Shown: in pieces, positions 28,051 through 41,269 of the stretch
How positions within the stretch are numbered: the stretch's first letter is position 1
Layout of the letters: every line of letters starts with the position of its first letter
Assembly: GCA_963573385.1 (NCBI GenBank)
Contig: CAUYLG010013883.1
Span: 1 to 64,000 of the forward strand
From: Cacajao melanocephalus
Taxonomy: Eukaryota; Chordata; Mammalia; Primates; Pitheciidae
Length of the DNA: 64,000 nt
Direction: 5' to 3'
Program-made: the position numbers and the translations under genes
Notes under the pieces: model-generated
The model's input: only the letters and a program-made list of their open reading frames with translations
The model's database searches: none
What the model was told of the DNA's origin: nothing

Positions 28051-29850
28051 AGGAAGGAAGAAAGGGACAAAAGGAGGGAAATGGAGGGAGGGAGAGATTC
28101 AAGTGGGTTTACTGAAAGACTGGAGATGAAAATAATAATTATGGGTGAGTAATAAGCAAAAAAATGGAGACTTGACTCAATTTAAGCCCTAAGCAATATC
28201 GGAAGCCTTATTTCCAGAGAGTTAATCTTCAAGCTACAAACAGAAATGACTTATCCTAATTATAATCCTTGTTGGGGTGAGTGAGGGCTCCTTGGACGCT
28301 CCACAGTAACTAATGCATCAGTCTCTCCTTACATGATGGACCTGTCGGGTAGTCTCACCCAAGCGGGTTGTAAAAGCACTGGCCAATGTCTGTCTAGGGT
28401 CTTGAATAGACATTTTAATTTAAATACACTAAATTATTCAGTGAAGCCAACCCAAAATATGTATTTTTCCTGTTTACATTTCTAGAATTCTATTATCTAA
28501 AGCGCTTGAGAAACTAGATAAAGATAGTATGTGAATTACTTGAAAATGAAGAGTAAATAAATGGAAGTTATCGTTCAAGAAAAATAAAGGTAAATAAATA
28601 AATTGGTCTAGAAGTTCCCTTTTGACTTTATTTTACCTTTACTCACCTGTTACCCTTGCTTCCACAACCAAAGGTGGTACCCACAGTGCTTCATCAAAAG
28701 ACCACTGCCCAGGATTACGAAACTTGGATTTTCTGGACCCAGTACCACTCAATTTGTGAGTGACACAAGTCATATCTCCTCTCTGCAAAATGATGATCAT
28801 TAACTAGATGCCTAATGTTTCTTCTAACTCTTTCTGTTAACTGACTCTTTCTGACAAACCACTTAGCTCCGGTGATATTTTATGGATCTAGTACAAAGTA
28901 TTCTCTCTCATATCTACCTTTTAAGCTCTGAAGGTGTGCAATCCATAGCACGTAGAAAGAGCCCAATCTGAGTGTCATTTCAGCAGGTTCTGAAGACAGA
29001 GTGAAGAAATGCATGTGTTTTCCATCAACCGTGTCTACCTGAAGCCCAACAGCAACTTTTCAGAGCAGCAGAAGAGCAAAGAGGAAACACATTTAGTCAC
29101 CTACCATCCCCGATACACAGAGCTACATTACACATTCCCTGTAGCTTACCAATGCCACCTATTCCCACTTCATTCTTCCAAAGAGTCAATGTCACTAGAG
29201 AGGGCAGTTAAGGACTATATAGATAGCGAGTGCCAAGACAGTTACTGTGAAATTTCACCTCTTTCCATATTCCAAGAGTGAGCTGTTGGTGGAGCTTTGT
29301 AGTAGAGACCTAGAGGATTCCAAAGTTTGGTGAGGTCAAGCATGCCATGGTTTAAAGGCTTTGAGCAAGTACGATGGACCAAAAGTATAAGCCTCCAAGT
29401 TCACAGTTGAGCCCAATGAACAGATAAGGGGAAAATGTATTTTCTGAGTAAAATACAAGTTATTTTTGAATGGCACCATATTCTCTTAATTTCTACACAG
29501 ACTACGATAACAGAAGTGATCAGAGTACCTTTTCTCCTTCTAGGACATCCTTCCCATTGACACTGGAGGGGCCAACTACAGGTTTGAATCAAAGCCTGCA
29601 GCTGCTCATACCCACTGCAGAGGGAGCTACTCTCCACCAAACCTGCAGCCCTGAAGTTGTTGTGACCACTGAAGAGACCTGTTTTCAGACTTAGAGCCAA
29701 AGTGTGGGTGACCTCACACCTACTGTAATGAAGAAGGAATAAATGGCAAGGGAAGCCTTGTCTGGTCTCTGTCCCATGGCATTTTATTATGTGTTTCATT
29801 GTGAGCACAAGATTCCAAATGTGGTCTCAGAAAGGAACAATAATTCTTAC
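28051..29850. other. Mostly unique intronic sequence
   Basis: A weak MIR relic may lie at about 28690-28800. A 90-codon plus-strand frame at 29009-29281 has no recognisable domain. Nothing else was assigned. Confidence 0.4.
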
Positions 29851-29859
29851 ACGGCAAAC

Positions 29860-31575
29860 TCTGAAAGAGGCATCAATACAATCCCTATCAAAATACCAGT
29901 GACATTCTTCACAGTAATAAGAAAAGTAATCCCCAAATTTATATGGAACCACAAAAGATCCAGAATAGCCAAAGCCATCCTGAGCAAAAACAACGAAACT
30001 GGAGAAATCACATTACCTGACTTCAAATTATACTACAGAGCTGTAGTAACCAAAACAGTATGGTACTGGCATAAAAACAGACACACAGAACAATGGGAAG
30101 AAATACAGAACCCAGAATTAAATACATACATCTGCAGTGAACTCATTTTTGACAAAGGTGCCAGGAACATACACTGGGGAAAGGACAGTCTTCAGTAAAT
30201 GGTGCTGGGAAAACTGGATGTGCAGAAGAATGAAACTAGATCTCTATCTCTCACTATATATGACAACCAAGATAGATTAAAGACTTAAATTTAAGACCTC
30301 AAACTATGAAACTACTCAAAGAAAACACAGAGGCAACTCTCCGGGCAAAGATCTCTTGAGTAGCATCCCAAAAGTACAGGCAACCAAGACAAAAAATGAA
30401 CAAATGGGATCACATCGAGTTAAAAGCTTCTGCACAGCAAATAAAACAATTAACAAAGTAAAGAGACAACCCACGGAACTGGTGAAAGTATCTGCAAACT
30501 ACCCATCTGACAAGGATTAATAACTAGGAGGTATATATAAGGACCTCAAACAACTGAACAGGAAAAAAATTTAACAATCTGATTAAAACATGGGCAAAAG
30601 ATCTGAACAGACATTTCTCAAAAGAAGACATACAAATGACAAACAGGTATAAGAACATCCCTCATCATCAGAGAAATGCAAATTAAAACTACAAGGAGAT
30701 ATCATCTCACCCCAGTTAAAATGGCTTTGATCCAAAAGACAGGCAATAACACACACTGACAAAGCTGTGAGAAAAGGGAACCCTCGTACACTATTGGTGG
30801 CAAATTAGTACAGCTACTATGGAAAACAGTATGAAGGGTCCTCAAAAAACTAAAATAGAACTACCATATGATCCAGTAATCTCACTGATATGTATATATG
30901 CAAATGAAAGGAAATCAGTGTTATCAAAGACATTTCCGCACTCCTATGTTTACTGTACCACTAGTCACAATAGGGAAGATCTGGAAGCAACCTAAGTGTC
31001 CGCTGATAGATGAATAAAGAAAATGTAGTAAATATACACAATGGAGTACTAACCAGCCATAAACAAGAATGAGATCTTATCATATGCAACAGCAGGAATG
31101 GAACAGGAGGACATTATGTTAAATTAAACTAGCCAGATACAGAAAGATAAACTTCACATGTTCTCACGCATTTGTAGGAGCTAAAAATTAAAACAATTAA
31201 ACTCATGGAGACACAGAGTAGAATGATGGTTACCAGAGGCTGGGAAGGCAGTGGGGAAGGGAGAGACGTGGGGATGGTTAATGGGTACAAAAATATAGTT
31301 AGACAGAATGAGTAATATCTACTATTTACTACGACAGGGTGACCACAGTCTACAGTAATTTACTGTACATTTAAAAATAACTGAAGAAATATAATTGGAA
31401 TATCTGTAACACGAAATGATAAATGCTTGAGGTAACAGATACCCCATTTATCCCGATATGATTACACACTGTATGCCAGTATCAAATATTTATCTCATGT
31501 ACCCATAAATATACACTACACACCTACTACATACCCATAAACATTTGAAATATAAAAATACAAAAATAATGTTCA
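29860..31575 (+). mobile_element. LINE-1 3' portion, sense
   Basis: End of ORF2 and 3' UTR. CCCTATCAAAATACCAGTGAC and a [15 protein letters not shown] frame near 30060 are ORF2 landmarks. GGAGGTATATATAAGGACCTC and ATGGAGTACTAACCAGCC are 3'-half text. It ends with the ACATTTGAAATATAAAAATAC tail. Frames are broken. About 1.7 kb survives. Confidence 0.92.
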
Positions 31576-31927
31576 TGAAAGAGGTACTGGTCTCTTGGGA
31601 AACAAAGTGCAGAGAGGGCCCCAGATGACATCTGCTTTGTCCAGGAATCTCGGGGCAGGGGAGCAATGACCTGGATGTCCCTCTGTGCAGTGCCGCTCAT
31701 GCTGTCTTCCTACTCAGCTGAACTTCCCTCCCTTGTACTATGGATACCCCCTCAGTGACAGCAATGTCACGAACTATCGGGGTGAACAGGCCAGCATGAT
31801 TAGTGATGAAGGACAGTGACGTGCTCCCGAAGACTGGACAAAGGTCAGCTTACTTCTAAGGAAGAAGAGCCCAGGTTAGGAAGTGCAGGAGAACAAGCCA
31901 AGGAGAATACAAGAATGAAAAACACAG

Positions 31928-32222
31928 CTGAGCATGGTGGCTCACACCTGTAATCCCAACACTTCGGGAGGCTGAGGCAGGAGGACTGCTTGATCCCAGG
32001 AGCTGGAGACTAGCCTGGGCAACACAGTGAGACTCTCCCTCTACAAAAAATTTTAAAAATTAACAGGGTATGGTGGCACATGCATGTAGCCCCAGCTACT
32101 CAGGAGGCTGACATGTGAGGATTGCTTGAGCCTAGGAGTAGGAGGATTGCTACCAGGAGTAGGATGATCACACCCCTGCACTTCAGCCTGGGTGAAAGCA
32201 TGACACCCTGTCTCAAAAAAGA
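31928..32222 (+). mobile_element. Alu (J-like)
   Basis: It starts AGCTGAGCATGGTGGCTCAC, has an internal AAAATTTTAAAAATTAACAGG linker and a rearranged right arm with a repeated AGGAGTAGGA motif, and ends in an A-rich tail. Confidence 0.92.
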
Positions 32223-32469
32223 ACAAAAAAGATAAAAGAAAAACACCAACCACCCCAGCACAGTGACCACTAAAACCAAACCAGTCAAGAGGTACCAGGC
32301 ACAAAAACGGGGGAAGGAAGCAGAGACTACCAAAAATTCCAATAGGAAAAGTTAAAAAGCTGTTTAGATTATGTGAATAATTCAGAGACTCTGATCAGCA
32401 AATGATGGGAACTGAGGATGCTCTATTTCTTGGAACTTCCCAATTTGACTATTTCCCCAGATCATTCAA

Positions 32470-32710
32470 TAATAATAATGGCTACCATTACCAAGCATCT
32501 AGCATCTCCCAAGCTACACATGTATTATCTAGTTATCTACTTGAACCCTTAAAATACCTTTACCAAGTTTAAAGTATTCTCATTTTACAAAAGAGAAAAT
32601 TGAGACCAACATAGGGAAGAAAACTTGCTAATTTCAAATGGTTAGTAAACAGCAGAAACCAGAACCATCTATCTGCAAAGCACATGCTCTTTCCCCTGTA
32701 TAAAGCTGTC
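32470..32710 (+). mobile_element. MIR element
   Basis: AATAATGGCTACCATTACCAA, then CTCATTTTACAAAAGAGAAAA and AAGCACATGCTCTTTCCCC, follows the MIR order. Confidence 0.65.
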
Positions 32711-32839
32711 CTCTTATCCACCATTTGGATTTTATCTCTCTGGCCAGTTGCTGATGCTCCAGAATTAGAACCCAGCTTCTGCTAAATCTAATTCTGTACC
32801 CTTTCTATAATATCCTACATTTAAATAAGATACTGACTC

Positions 32840-33268
32840 AACAAATGGTACTAGAATCACTGGCTATCCATATACAAAAAATAACATTATGCGTACACAT
32901 ACATTAACTCAAAATCTATCAAATACCTAAATATAAAACCTAGAACTATAAAATCTACTATGAAACAGAAAAAATATCTTTCTCCTCTTGAATTAGGCAA
33001 ATATTTTCAGCTATGGCTTCAAAAGACTGATCCATGAAAGAAAAATACTGAAACTATTTCAAAATTCAAAACTTCTGCATTTCATTCTGTGAAGAGAATG
33101 AAAAGACCAGCTGCAAACTACGAAAAAAAAAATGTATGAAACACATGTCCAATAAATGACCTCTGTACAGGATAAAGAACTCTCAGGATTCAATAATAAG
33201 AAAACACCCAATTTTAAAAATAGGCAAAAGATTTCAACAGATATATCAATAAATAAGATTTACATATG

Positions 33269-33301
<33 letters not shown>

Positions 33302-34085
33302 AAAAAATACACTACTGCAAATTAAAACTACAATGCAATGTCACTACACTAAATTTATTAGAATGATTAAAAACAAAAACAAAATCTGACAAAACCAAGT
33401 GCTGGTATGGATTTGGTAACTGGAAATCTCATGCATTGTTGGTGGGAATTCAAAACAGCAGGGGCTACTTTGAAAAAAAAAGTGCAGCAATTTCTTATGA
33501 AGTTAAACATATATTTACCATACAGCCCAGCAATCCCACTCCTAGGTATTTGTCCACATAAAATAAAAATTTATATTTACACAATAACCTGTATGTGAAT
33601 GTTCACAGTGACCCCCTTGACAACCATCACAACTGGAAAGCCACCCAAATATCCTTCATTTAGGAAAACAAAGTATGAAACAGCCACACAATGGAAGACT
33701 ACTTGGCAATAAAAATGAACTACTGAGATTATATATTATAAATGTGTATAAAAAGAACATGGCTGAATATCAAATGCTAAGCAAAAGAAGCCACAATGAA
33801 ATGGCTGGTGAATTTATATGACATTTTGGAAAAAGTAAAATAGTAGTGACAGAAAGAAGATCAGGGTTGGCAGGTGCTAGGAGTGGGGATGGAGACTGAT
33901 ACAAAGCAGTATGAAGGAATCTGGGAGTGGTGGTTATAGACTTGTTCTCTATCTTGATGGTGGGGGTGGGGGTGGTCACAGACTATATCCATTTATCCAA
34001 GTTTGTAGAACTGTATACTAAAAAAGGGTGAATTTTACTGAATGCAAATTATACTCCAATCCTTTAAAAAGTAAGCGAAGGAAGT
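32840..34085 (+). mobile_element. Old L1M 3' portion, sense
   Basis: ATGGTACTAGAATCACTGGCT, then GCATTGTTGGTGGGAATTC, CCCAGCAATCCCACTCCTAG and the closing ATACTCCAATCCTTTAAAAAG. High divergence and no intact frame. It contains the CA microsatellite at 33270-33299. Confidence 0.82.
33270..33299 (+). repeat. (CA)15 microsatellite
   Basis: Thirty bases of uninterrupted CA, likely length-polymorphic. Confidence 0.95.
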
Positions 34086-34109
34086 ATCTGTTACTTCTAT
34101 CATGATAGA

Positions 34110-34285
34110 AGCAGCATAGTGGAGAGGTTAGGGCTATACTCTTGAAAGCTCCAGTTGCCTCATCCACAAAATGGCAGAAAGAGTAACCCTAACTTTGATA
34201 TGGTTGTAGAGATAGTGAGATGAGGCACGTAGAGAACTCTGTAGCGTACCTAGAACACAGTAAGTGCCCCAAAGCTTTCGCAGAT
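34110..34285 (+). mobile_element. MIR element
   Basis: CATAGTGGAGAGGTTAGGGC, CAGTTGCCTCATCCACAAAAT and CCTAGAACACAGTAAGTGCCC follow the full MIR order. Confidence 0.75.
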
Positions 34286-35325
34286 ATTCTAATTCACAAT
34301 ATTGTCTGAAGAAGAGTCACCTTTTCTACAACATTTCCTGAACACGACTGTGTACCCGTGTACCATGTGTTGGGCTGGGGACGGTACTTGGTACACAAGA
34401 ATAGATACTGCGTCACATGAGCTGCCATCACTGAATCTATCCTCTGAGCTGGAACGCTATGAAGCCAAAAGAGAGTATACAAGAATGTCTGTGCAAGCAC
34501 TGGAAACATGAGATGAATTCACGTCACCACAAATTGTGGAGAGACCATCTTTTACCCCTGAGGTGGACTTTTGGACAGAACAGAGCCACATGAAGGAGCC
34601 TGGTGAACACAGCTGCCTGTCCTCTGGGGAGAAGGCAGTGACAAAGGGCCACACACCCTGTGATGTGGTGAACAGCTGAGTTCAAGCAAACACAAGAGCT
34701 ACGCTGTTTTTTTCTCAGCCAACTTTACAGCCCACTGTAGCATGCCCAGAAGCCTCTCCCGGTGTGTCACAGCAGCACCGCAGACGGGATTACGTGGTTA
34801 TGAAGTCAGTAACCTCCCTTCCTCACTTAACCATGAATTTAAACAGAGAGTCATTCACTCTGGTTGTCTGGAGAAGAAAGACACAGGTAACATACAGTAA
34901 TGTCAGGTTTTGACAACTTAAAAATGGGAATGAAAACACACACACACACTTTTTCTCTCTCTCCCCCCACTTCAATTCCCTGCCATATCTTCCTAAAGAC
35001 AATACAGTTTTGTTATGATGAAAACTTTACAAACAAGAAACATTCTGCTCAGATTGTTAAAACTTAAAATTGGGAAGAAGGCAGAGCTGGCTGGGCTCAT
35101 CATCCTACCATGAGACAGTTCTACTTACAATTAATTTAGCAAAATAGAGTAGGGCAGCAGAAAAAAAATCTTGGTTTATTAATGACCTTTAAGTAATTGC
35201 TCACATTTCAGACTCAGTTACCATAAAAACTTTTTCTTGGGCTGAGAACTTTCATTTCCTTTGACTATAGCTTTAACTCAAGCATTCCTTCATTTCGTCT
35301 TCTTCAATCATTGTTTCTTCCTTTC

Positions 35326-35449
35326 ACTCAAACCTGCCTCCCTCAGCCCCCCGTTCTCATGGTTTAAGAAGCACAGCCTCACGCACAACTCAAACCTGTC
35401 TCCGCCCCCCCATTTTCATGGTTTAAGAGGCACAGCCTAGGTGATGTAC
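35326..35449. repeat. 62-bp tandem duplication
   Basis: ACTCAAACCTGCCTCC starting at 35326 recurs as ACTCAAACCTGTCTCC at 35388. The copies share CATGGTTTAAGA and GCACAGCCT segments and differ at several positions. Confidence 0.85.
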
Positions 35450-35775
35450 AGCACGTACATGAACTGAGGCAGCTTCCACACAGCACCAGCACAAGTCATT
35501 TCTTTGCAGAAGCTGGGCTACTTCAGGGCTGCATAACTCATAGGTGCTGTGGAGGGTCTCAGAAGAAATCCAGGGAAGGCAATTCTGCGTTGCAGAAAAA
35601 CAGCTTTTCTGAAAAGAAGCTGAAATAATTACCAAAGACGATAATTCGCACCGCTTTATATTTACAGAAGAAAGAGCGAGGAAGCAGGCTCAGAATTGCA
35701 GCATCAGGGAATGAGCAATTGAGTAAGGCTCCTACCCACCACAGAACCACTTATTCAGCTGTTTCCAGCGGGTAC

Positions 35776-35864
35776 CTTTGCAGAATGATCCTACGCAATC
35801 TCTCTTCATAGACGGCTCTGTGATAAAAGAAGGTATAGATTTTCTGCTCCTCGGACGGCTGAGA
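35776..35864 (-). other. Exon-like open segment, unassigned
   Basis: On the minus strand TTTTACACAG precedes an 89-base open stretch, and a GTACCC donor-like site follows it. The frame begins SQPSEEQKIYTFFYHRAVY and stays open through R-I-I-L-Q-R. Without splicing, it runs from an ATG at about 35886 for 43 codons to TAA. No homologue was recognised. It is not part of canonical SMYD3. It could be a cryptic or lineage-specific exon, or chance. Confidence 0.2.
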
Positions 35865-35989
35865 CTGTGTAAAAGACACACACATGCTTAGAAGCCCTCT
35901 GGAAAATTCCATCACTATCTTCATGTTTTTTTCTTTGCCTCCAAAGACTTGGATTCTTACCTATGTACTCAAAAAGCAAACTGCAGACT

Positions 35990-36960
35990 TCCAATCAAGA
36001 TGTTGGAAGTTCCAACGCTGAAGCACTCCCTTCTACTCTAAACCCATAGTAATGACAGGTAAAATAAAAAAACAAAAACCAAAAAATAGCTTTGCCAAGT
36101 CAAAAATTAAAAAAGAGGCAATTATCTCCCTGGACAAAAGGTAGAACCGAAGTGCAAAGCAATAAACGAAGCTGAAGCTCCAGGGCCTGAGGTCTGCAAG
36201 TAGGCAGCTGTGGCTACAAGCTGAGTTCTGGTGGTTAATGGGGAATAACAATGTTTCATGTAAGAATGGGGAGTACGGTCAATCTTAAAGCTTAAAGCCA
36301 GAGAATAGGGTGAGGCGCGCTTGCTTGAAAAAAGAGGTGGGGGGGAAGGAACAAACAAACAAACAAAAACCAGGGCTCCTGACCTGTTGCCCTGAGCTAA
36401 ATCTTTACAAGAAGCTGTAGCCCTGAAAGGGCCAGAAGACAGAGCCATGCTCTCATATCTAGGTACGCAGCCATGATGCCACCATCTAGGTAACCTCATC
36501 TGCACTAGCCTCAGCATCACCAGGGCGCAAGGGTCCACATGCCATGAAGTTCTGGTTTCGAACTGGAGGCTGAGGGGCTTGGGGGAGGCCAAACTACCAG
36601 ACAGAAGGGAAGAGCACAGAAGGAGAGAAAAGAACAAAACTAAAAACTGCCCACTAAAAATGAGCCTGCCATACAAAATTCTAGAATACTGAGTAAAATG
36701 CAATGCTACGGATGATAACTAACTGAAAATAAGCAGAACATACATTCCCTCCAGCAAAATAAACTTTATGGAACTAACACTTAAAAGAAGTGTAACTGGA
36801 ATAACCAAAGAGATAAATGACGTAGTAGCATGCATTAAAGTAAAAAATAAGTTATACAACCAAAATGGGCAGAAATAAAACACAGAGATATGAAAAAGAA
36901 CAAATTTCAAATCTTAGAAATAAAAATTACTTTAAGCCAAACCAGTAAGCAGAAATTTTC
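35990..36960 (+). mobile_element. HAL1/L1M-like fragment, sense
   Basis: CTTCCAATCAAGATGTTGGAA and ACCCATAGTAATGACAGGT resemble an old L1 5' region. AAAGAGATAAATGACGTAG and AAATCTTAGAAATAAAAATTA match HAL1/ORF1-type text. The family call is approximate. Confidence 0.5.
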
Positions 36961-37270
36961 CCTAGCATCTGACTTAAGGGACCTGTGAGTTTACAAACAT
37001 GGACAGAATGCCAGAAGCTAAAATGGGTTCTCTCTGAGTAGAACGTGGGTAGGAGCAGGAGAGGGAAAGGGTGCCATTGTTTTCAACTGCGTCAGAGTAC
37101 CTTAATATTTCAAACTATATACATGTATTACTTTAATAAAAATCTAAATAGGAAACATAAAAGCCCATTTGCAAGAAATAACACTAATGAAGGATTACCT
37201 GAAGGATATGCAATCACTGCTTTCCTCCACAGAGACTGTATTTTATTCTTGGAGAGATATGATCTTATTA

Positions 37271-37575
<305 letters not shown>

Positions 37576-37932
37576 TTAATTTGAGGGTATATCATTTGCT
37601 ATACTGAGAAATATTATAAAACTCAATGACTTCACTCATTGTGAAAGTCCAATAAGAATGCTTTGTGAGTGCCTCAGGCTTCAGTGCAAGGAAAAACTGC
37701 TCTGACTGTGTTTTCATTCTTAGGGCTACTGTAAATTTTAAAAGTAGTCTTTTAGGTTTGGCTGCTGATACATTAAGAGTAAATTCATCATTTATTTCTA
37801 GCTGTCATATATCGCTTCTTGGTCTTTCGGTTAAGATCAAGTGTAGTACTGTTAGCTATTACATAAAGGATCATAGAGTATAAATTCTGGATACTAAACT
37901 GCTTTTATCTTATTGTCACTTTTATTTCTCAA

Positions 37933-38036
37933 AAATAAAATTTATTGCTGTTGTATTACATATGCAAGTATATACGTAATATACAAATAAAATTTATTGC
38001 TTTTGTATTACATATGCAAGTATAAACGTAATATAC
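37933..38036 (+). repeat. 52-bp tandem duplication followed by a GT tract
   Basis: Two copies (37933-37984 and 37985-38036) begin AAATAAAATTTATTGCT and differ at two bases (G/T and T/A). A (GT)n-rich tract follows at 38053-38080. Confidence 0.93.
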
Positions 38037-38099
38037 ATGTGTATGTATCTTTGTGAATGTGTGTGTGTGTGTGTATGTGTAAGCTACTTCAAAATCTTT

Positions 38100-38430
38100 T
38101 GGGTGGAGGAAATGGCCTCATTAGATAAAGGAGATTGGTATTTTGAAAAACAAAAAGGGAACAAAAGTAGGTTGAACGTTAGGGTCACGACTTTGGAGAG
38201 CACTGAATGCCAACCTAAGAGTGTGAAGTTTATCCTGAACACGAAAGATGATGCTTAATGCTTGAAAATTTCTGAGCAAAGTAACAACATGGGAACAGTG
38301 GTATCTGGGAAGGTTTACCTAAAACAATGTGTGCCATAGATGAAAAGAATGAAATTGAGAGCCAGGTGAATAATTAGGGGCTATTTCAATAATCTAGCAG
38401 TGAGGCCACAGGGCTTTGGATGGATTGATA
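38100..38430 (+). mobile_element. Ancient mammalian-wide repeat
   Basis: GTGTGAAGTTTATCCTGAAC, TTTCTGAGCAAAGTAACAACA and TTTCAATAATCTAGCAGTGAG match in order the copies near 22.9 kb and 63.2 kb. The family was not resolved. Confidence 0.5.
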
Positions 38431-39360
38431 GATGCGGTGTTTTAAAATAATTAACAGGACTTAGGAAAGAAAAGTCAGCATGGCAGGTAACTACAGTTTG
38501 TTTGTTTTTTCCAACAAGGCATATGACATCCAAAGCAGCACGCTGTGTTCTAGTCACAAACTTATGGAAACAATCAATTCCATTTGGTCTGTTCAGCTTC
38601 TATTGCCTTGGATTCTGACCTGGGCAAGCCATGAGAACCCAAATCATTCCAAAACCTCCCTTAGAAGGTAAGTTTTATTTTTTTTTCCAGAGATTAAGCT
38701 GCAGCTGATTACAAATGACAACTCTATACATGCAAATTATACTTGCTATTAAAAGGGTTCCTGCCTTCGTGAAACCTGATACTGTGCAAGTCCAATAATA
38801 TGCAGATGTAGGCACGTCATAAATATTGCTTGATGCAAAAAACTGGTGAGGTGAATTTTCTAGGTTCCAAGAAAAGTAGAAAAATAAGCTTAGAAACTTT
38901 AAATCTAGGAACTGAAAATTAATTTTGATTAAACTAACGCTTAATTTATGATCTCTTGGGAATGGACTAAGCTGAATTTACCTCTGTATTATTTTTTCTA
39001 GGCAAATCAACAGTACAGATACCCCAGAAGAGTGTTTACACCACTAAACAGAACAAAATTCTCAGAGACTTAAAAATATAACTGAAAAATTAGTAGCAAA
39101 CTAAGTTCATAGTCTCATCTGTGTACATCTTCATCTACTCTCTTCCACTAGAAAACATTTCATGGAAACATGGGAAAACAAGAGCTGGGAGAGCCCAAAG
39201 GCTGTCTAGTCTAACTTTTTTGTATTACAGAGGATGGAACAAATCCAGAGAGGTTCAAGGATTTGCCCAAGACCATTCCGTTTGTTAGACAGATACAGCA
39301 TGGAGTATAATCCAGCAGAGTGATCAGGTATTGTTTTGATTACACCATTTGACTCGTCTC
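38431..39360. other. Unique intronic sequence with a weak MIR near 39200-39300
   Basis: GAGGTTCAAGGATTTGCCCAA near 39250 is MIR-like. Nothing else was recognised. Confidence 0.4.
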
Positions 39361-39365
39361 AGTAT

Positions 39366-39890
39366 TTGTAATGGTCAATGTTATATGTTAACTTGAGTGG
39401 GCCACAGGGTGCCCAGGGTGCCCAGATACCTGGTCAAACATTACTGTTAGTGTGTCTGTGAGAGTATTTCTGTATGAGCTTGCCACTGGAATCCACACAT
39501 TGAGTAAAGGAGACTGCTCTTTCTAATATGGCTGGCCCTTACCTAATCAGCTGAAGGCCGGAGTAGAACAAAAAGGCAGACACTCCCTCAAGTAAAAGTA
39601 AAAGGGAATTCCTCCTGGCTTACTGCTTGAGCTGGACTGATCAGTTCTTGGAACTTGGGACGGTCAGCTTTTGGAATGGAACTTACACCACTGGCTCTCC
39701 TGGTTCTTAGGCCTTCACACTTGCCCTGAAACTATACCATGGCTCTTCTGGGTCTCCAGCTTACCAAATGCAGATCTTGAGACTTCTTAACATCCATAAT
39801 CATGTGAGACAATTCCTTAAAATCAATCTCTCCCCCACCCCACACCATCTTATTGGTTCTGCTTCTCTGGGAAAACCCTAAATTTAATAT
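39366..39890 (+). mobile_element. Ancient LTR-like repeat, family unresolved
   Basis: GTTAACTTGAGTGGGCCACAG, ACAAAAAGGCAGACACTCCC, ACACCACTGGCTCTCCTGGTT, GGGTCTCCAGCTTACCA and TATTGGTTCTGCTTCTCTGG are the ordered landmarks of a common mammalian interspersed repeat with LTR-like layout. Confidence 0.5.
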
Positions 39891-41269
39891 TAAATAAACT
39901 TTTAGCTCAATAAAGAAAATGGGTATGGTAGACATTGTGAACTAGCAACCCCAAATCCATTTCACACTCCTATTTTCTCTTGTCTTTCTCTTGTATAAAG
40001 ACTAAAAAGCTAAAAAAGTTCCTAGCCTCTTTTACAGCGAAAGATGGCCACATGACACCATTCTGAATAATAATGTGAATGACACCATTTTGAACAATAA
40101 AGCGTAGGTAGACATCCTTAGGAGATCTTCCCTTTGCTCTTTGCCTTTTATTACCCCTTCTTTTTTCTCCAGAGCTCAGACACACTGACTGGGGTTTGGA
40201 GGCAGCAGTCATCTTCAGATGGTAAGGACAAACCCACATGCTAGGGATGACTGAGGAGGAAGACAGAAGGATTTTGGGTCCATGATGAGGTCTGTGAGTA
40301 GCAGCTGTTATCTTGAATTACTTCTCCAGAATTCTTAAGACACATGCACCCCACCTACTAAAGCTAGTTTTAGTTATCTGTTATTTATAGCCAAACCCTT
40401 TCCTAATATACTATTGCACCCCAGATTTCACCTGTTACAATGAAACTAAAATGACCATGACCACAATTTTATAAAACAGTTATTCATTCATTCAAGAATT
40501 TTCTGAAGATCCACCACATTCATGGCACCTAAGAGGAACTAAATACGAGAGCCTTCCCATTTCCAACCAAGGATGCTAGTGGAAAGCTAGCTTGCTGCCA
40601 TTCCAGATCACGGTCAGCGGAGGAACCCCAGGGCAGTTTCCCATCATTTCTGTCATTCTTGCCTGCGACAAAAGGCTAACAATAATGTGAATTGAATCTT
40701 CAGGAGCTATTAGCAGTGGACTCAACTTTTCCCACTTAATTCCCTTATTTCTAAAAGCTCTTCTTAAGGCAAAACTAATGATGTTCACCGAGTCCTACAG
40801 CATTAGAATGAGGTCAGGGTCCTTTCTCACGCAGGGACAGCAACTGCCTCTCTCGATTCATGGTTGTCACTGGGAGTACAGTGAGTTGTGGTATACTGGC
40901 AGGAGCATTAGATTTAGTCAAGAGATCTGAGTGTCACACCTGGTTTTGCCACTTTGTCCTTTATCTTATCCTAGAGGCATACCTCTGAACCTTTCTGAGT
41001 TTCCCTTCCTAATTGACTTACTAATTACTGAGACCAAAAAAGATAACAAAGAATTCTAACAGTGTAGACATTCTTCAAAAGTAAGATTTCTTTAGACAAC
41101 CCAATTATGTGAAACATTTTAGACTGGACGTACAAGTAAGTAGGTCCAATGTGGAAAAGGTATATGAGTAACAGAAGAAAAGTCCATTCATTACATTTAC
41201 GGCATTTATTTTGTCTCTCCTTCCTGTCTCAGAAAGTAAAAGTTGTTAGATAAGTGATCTCAGTCTAAT
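39891..41269. other. Mostly unique intronic sequence
   Basis: A MIR relic is possible at about 40900-41010. No exon recognised. Confidence 0.4.

Larger units (their letters stand above)
34286..35985. other. Unique intronic sequence with a coding-like minus-strand segment
   Basis: No dispersed repeat recognised. It includes the 62-bp tandem duplication at 35326-35449 and the exon-like segment at 35776-35864. Confidence 0.45.

Noticed and set aside
29743..30198. A 151-codon plus-strand frame
   Set aside because: Its second half is L1 ORF2 text; the first part is flanking sequence read by chance.
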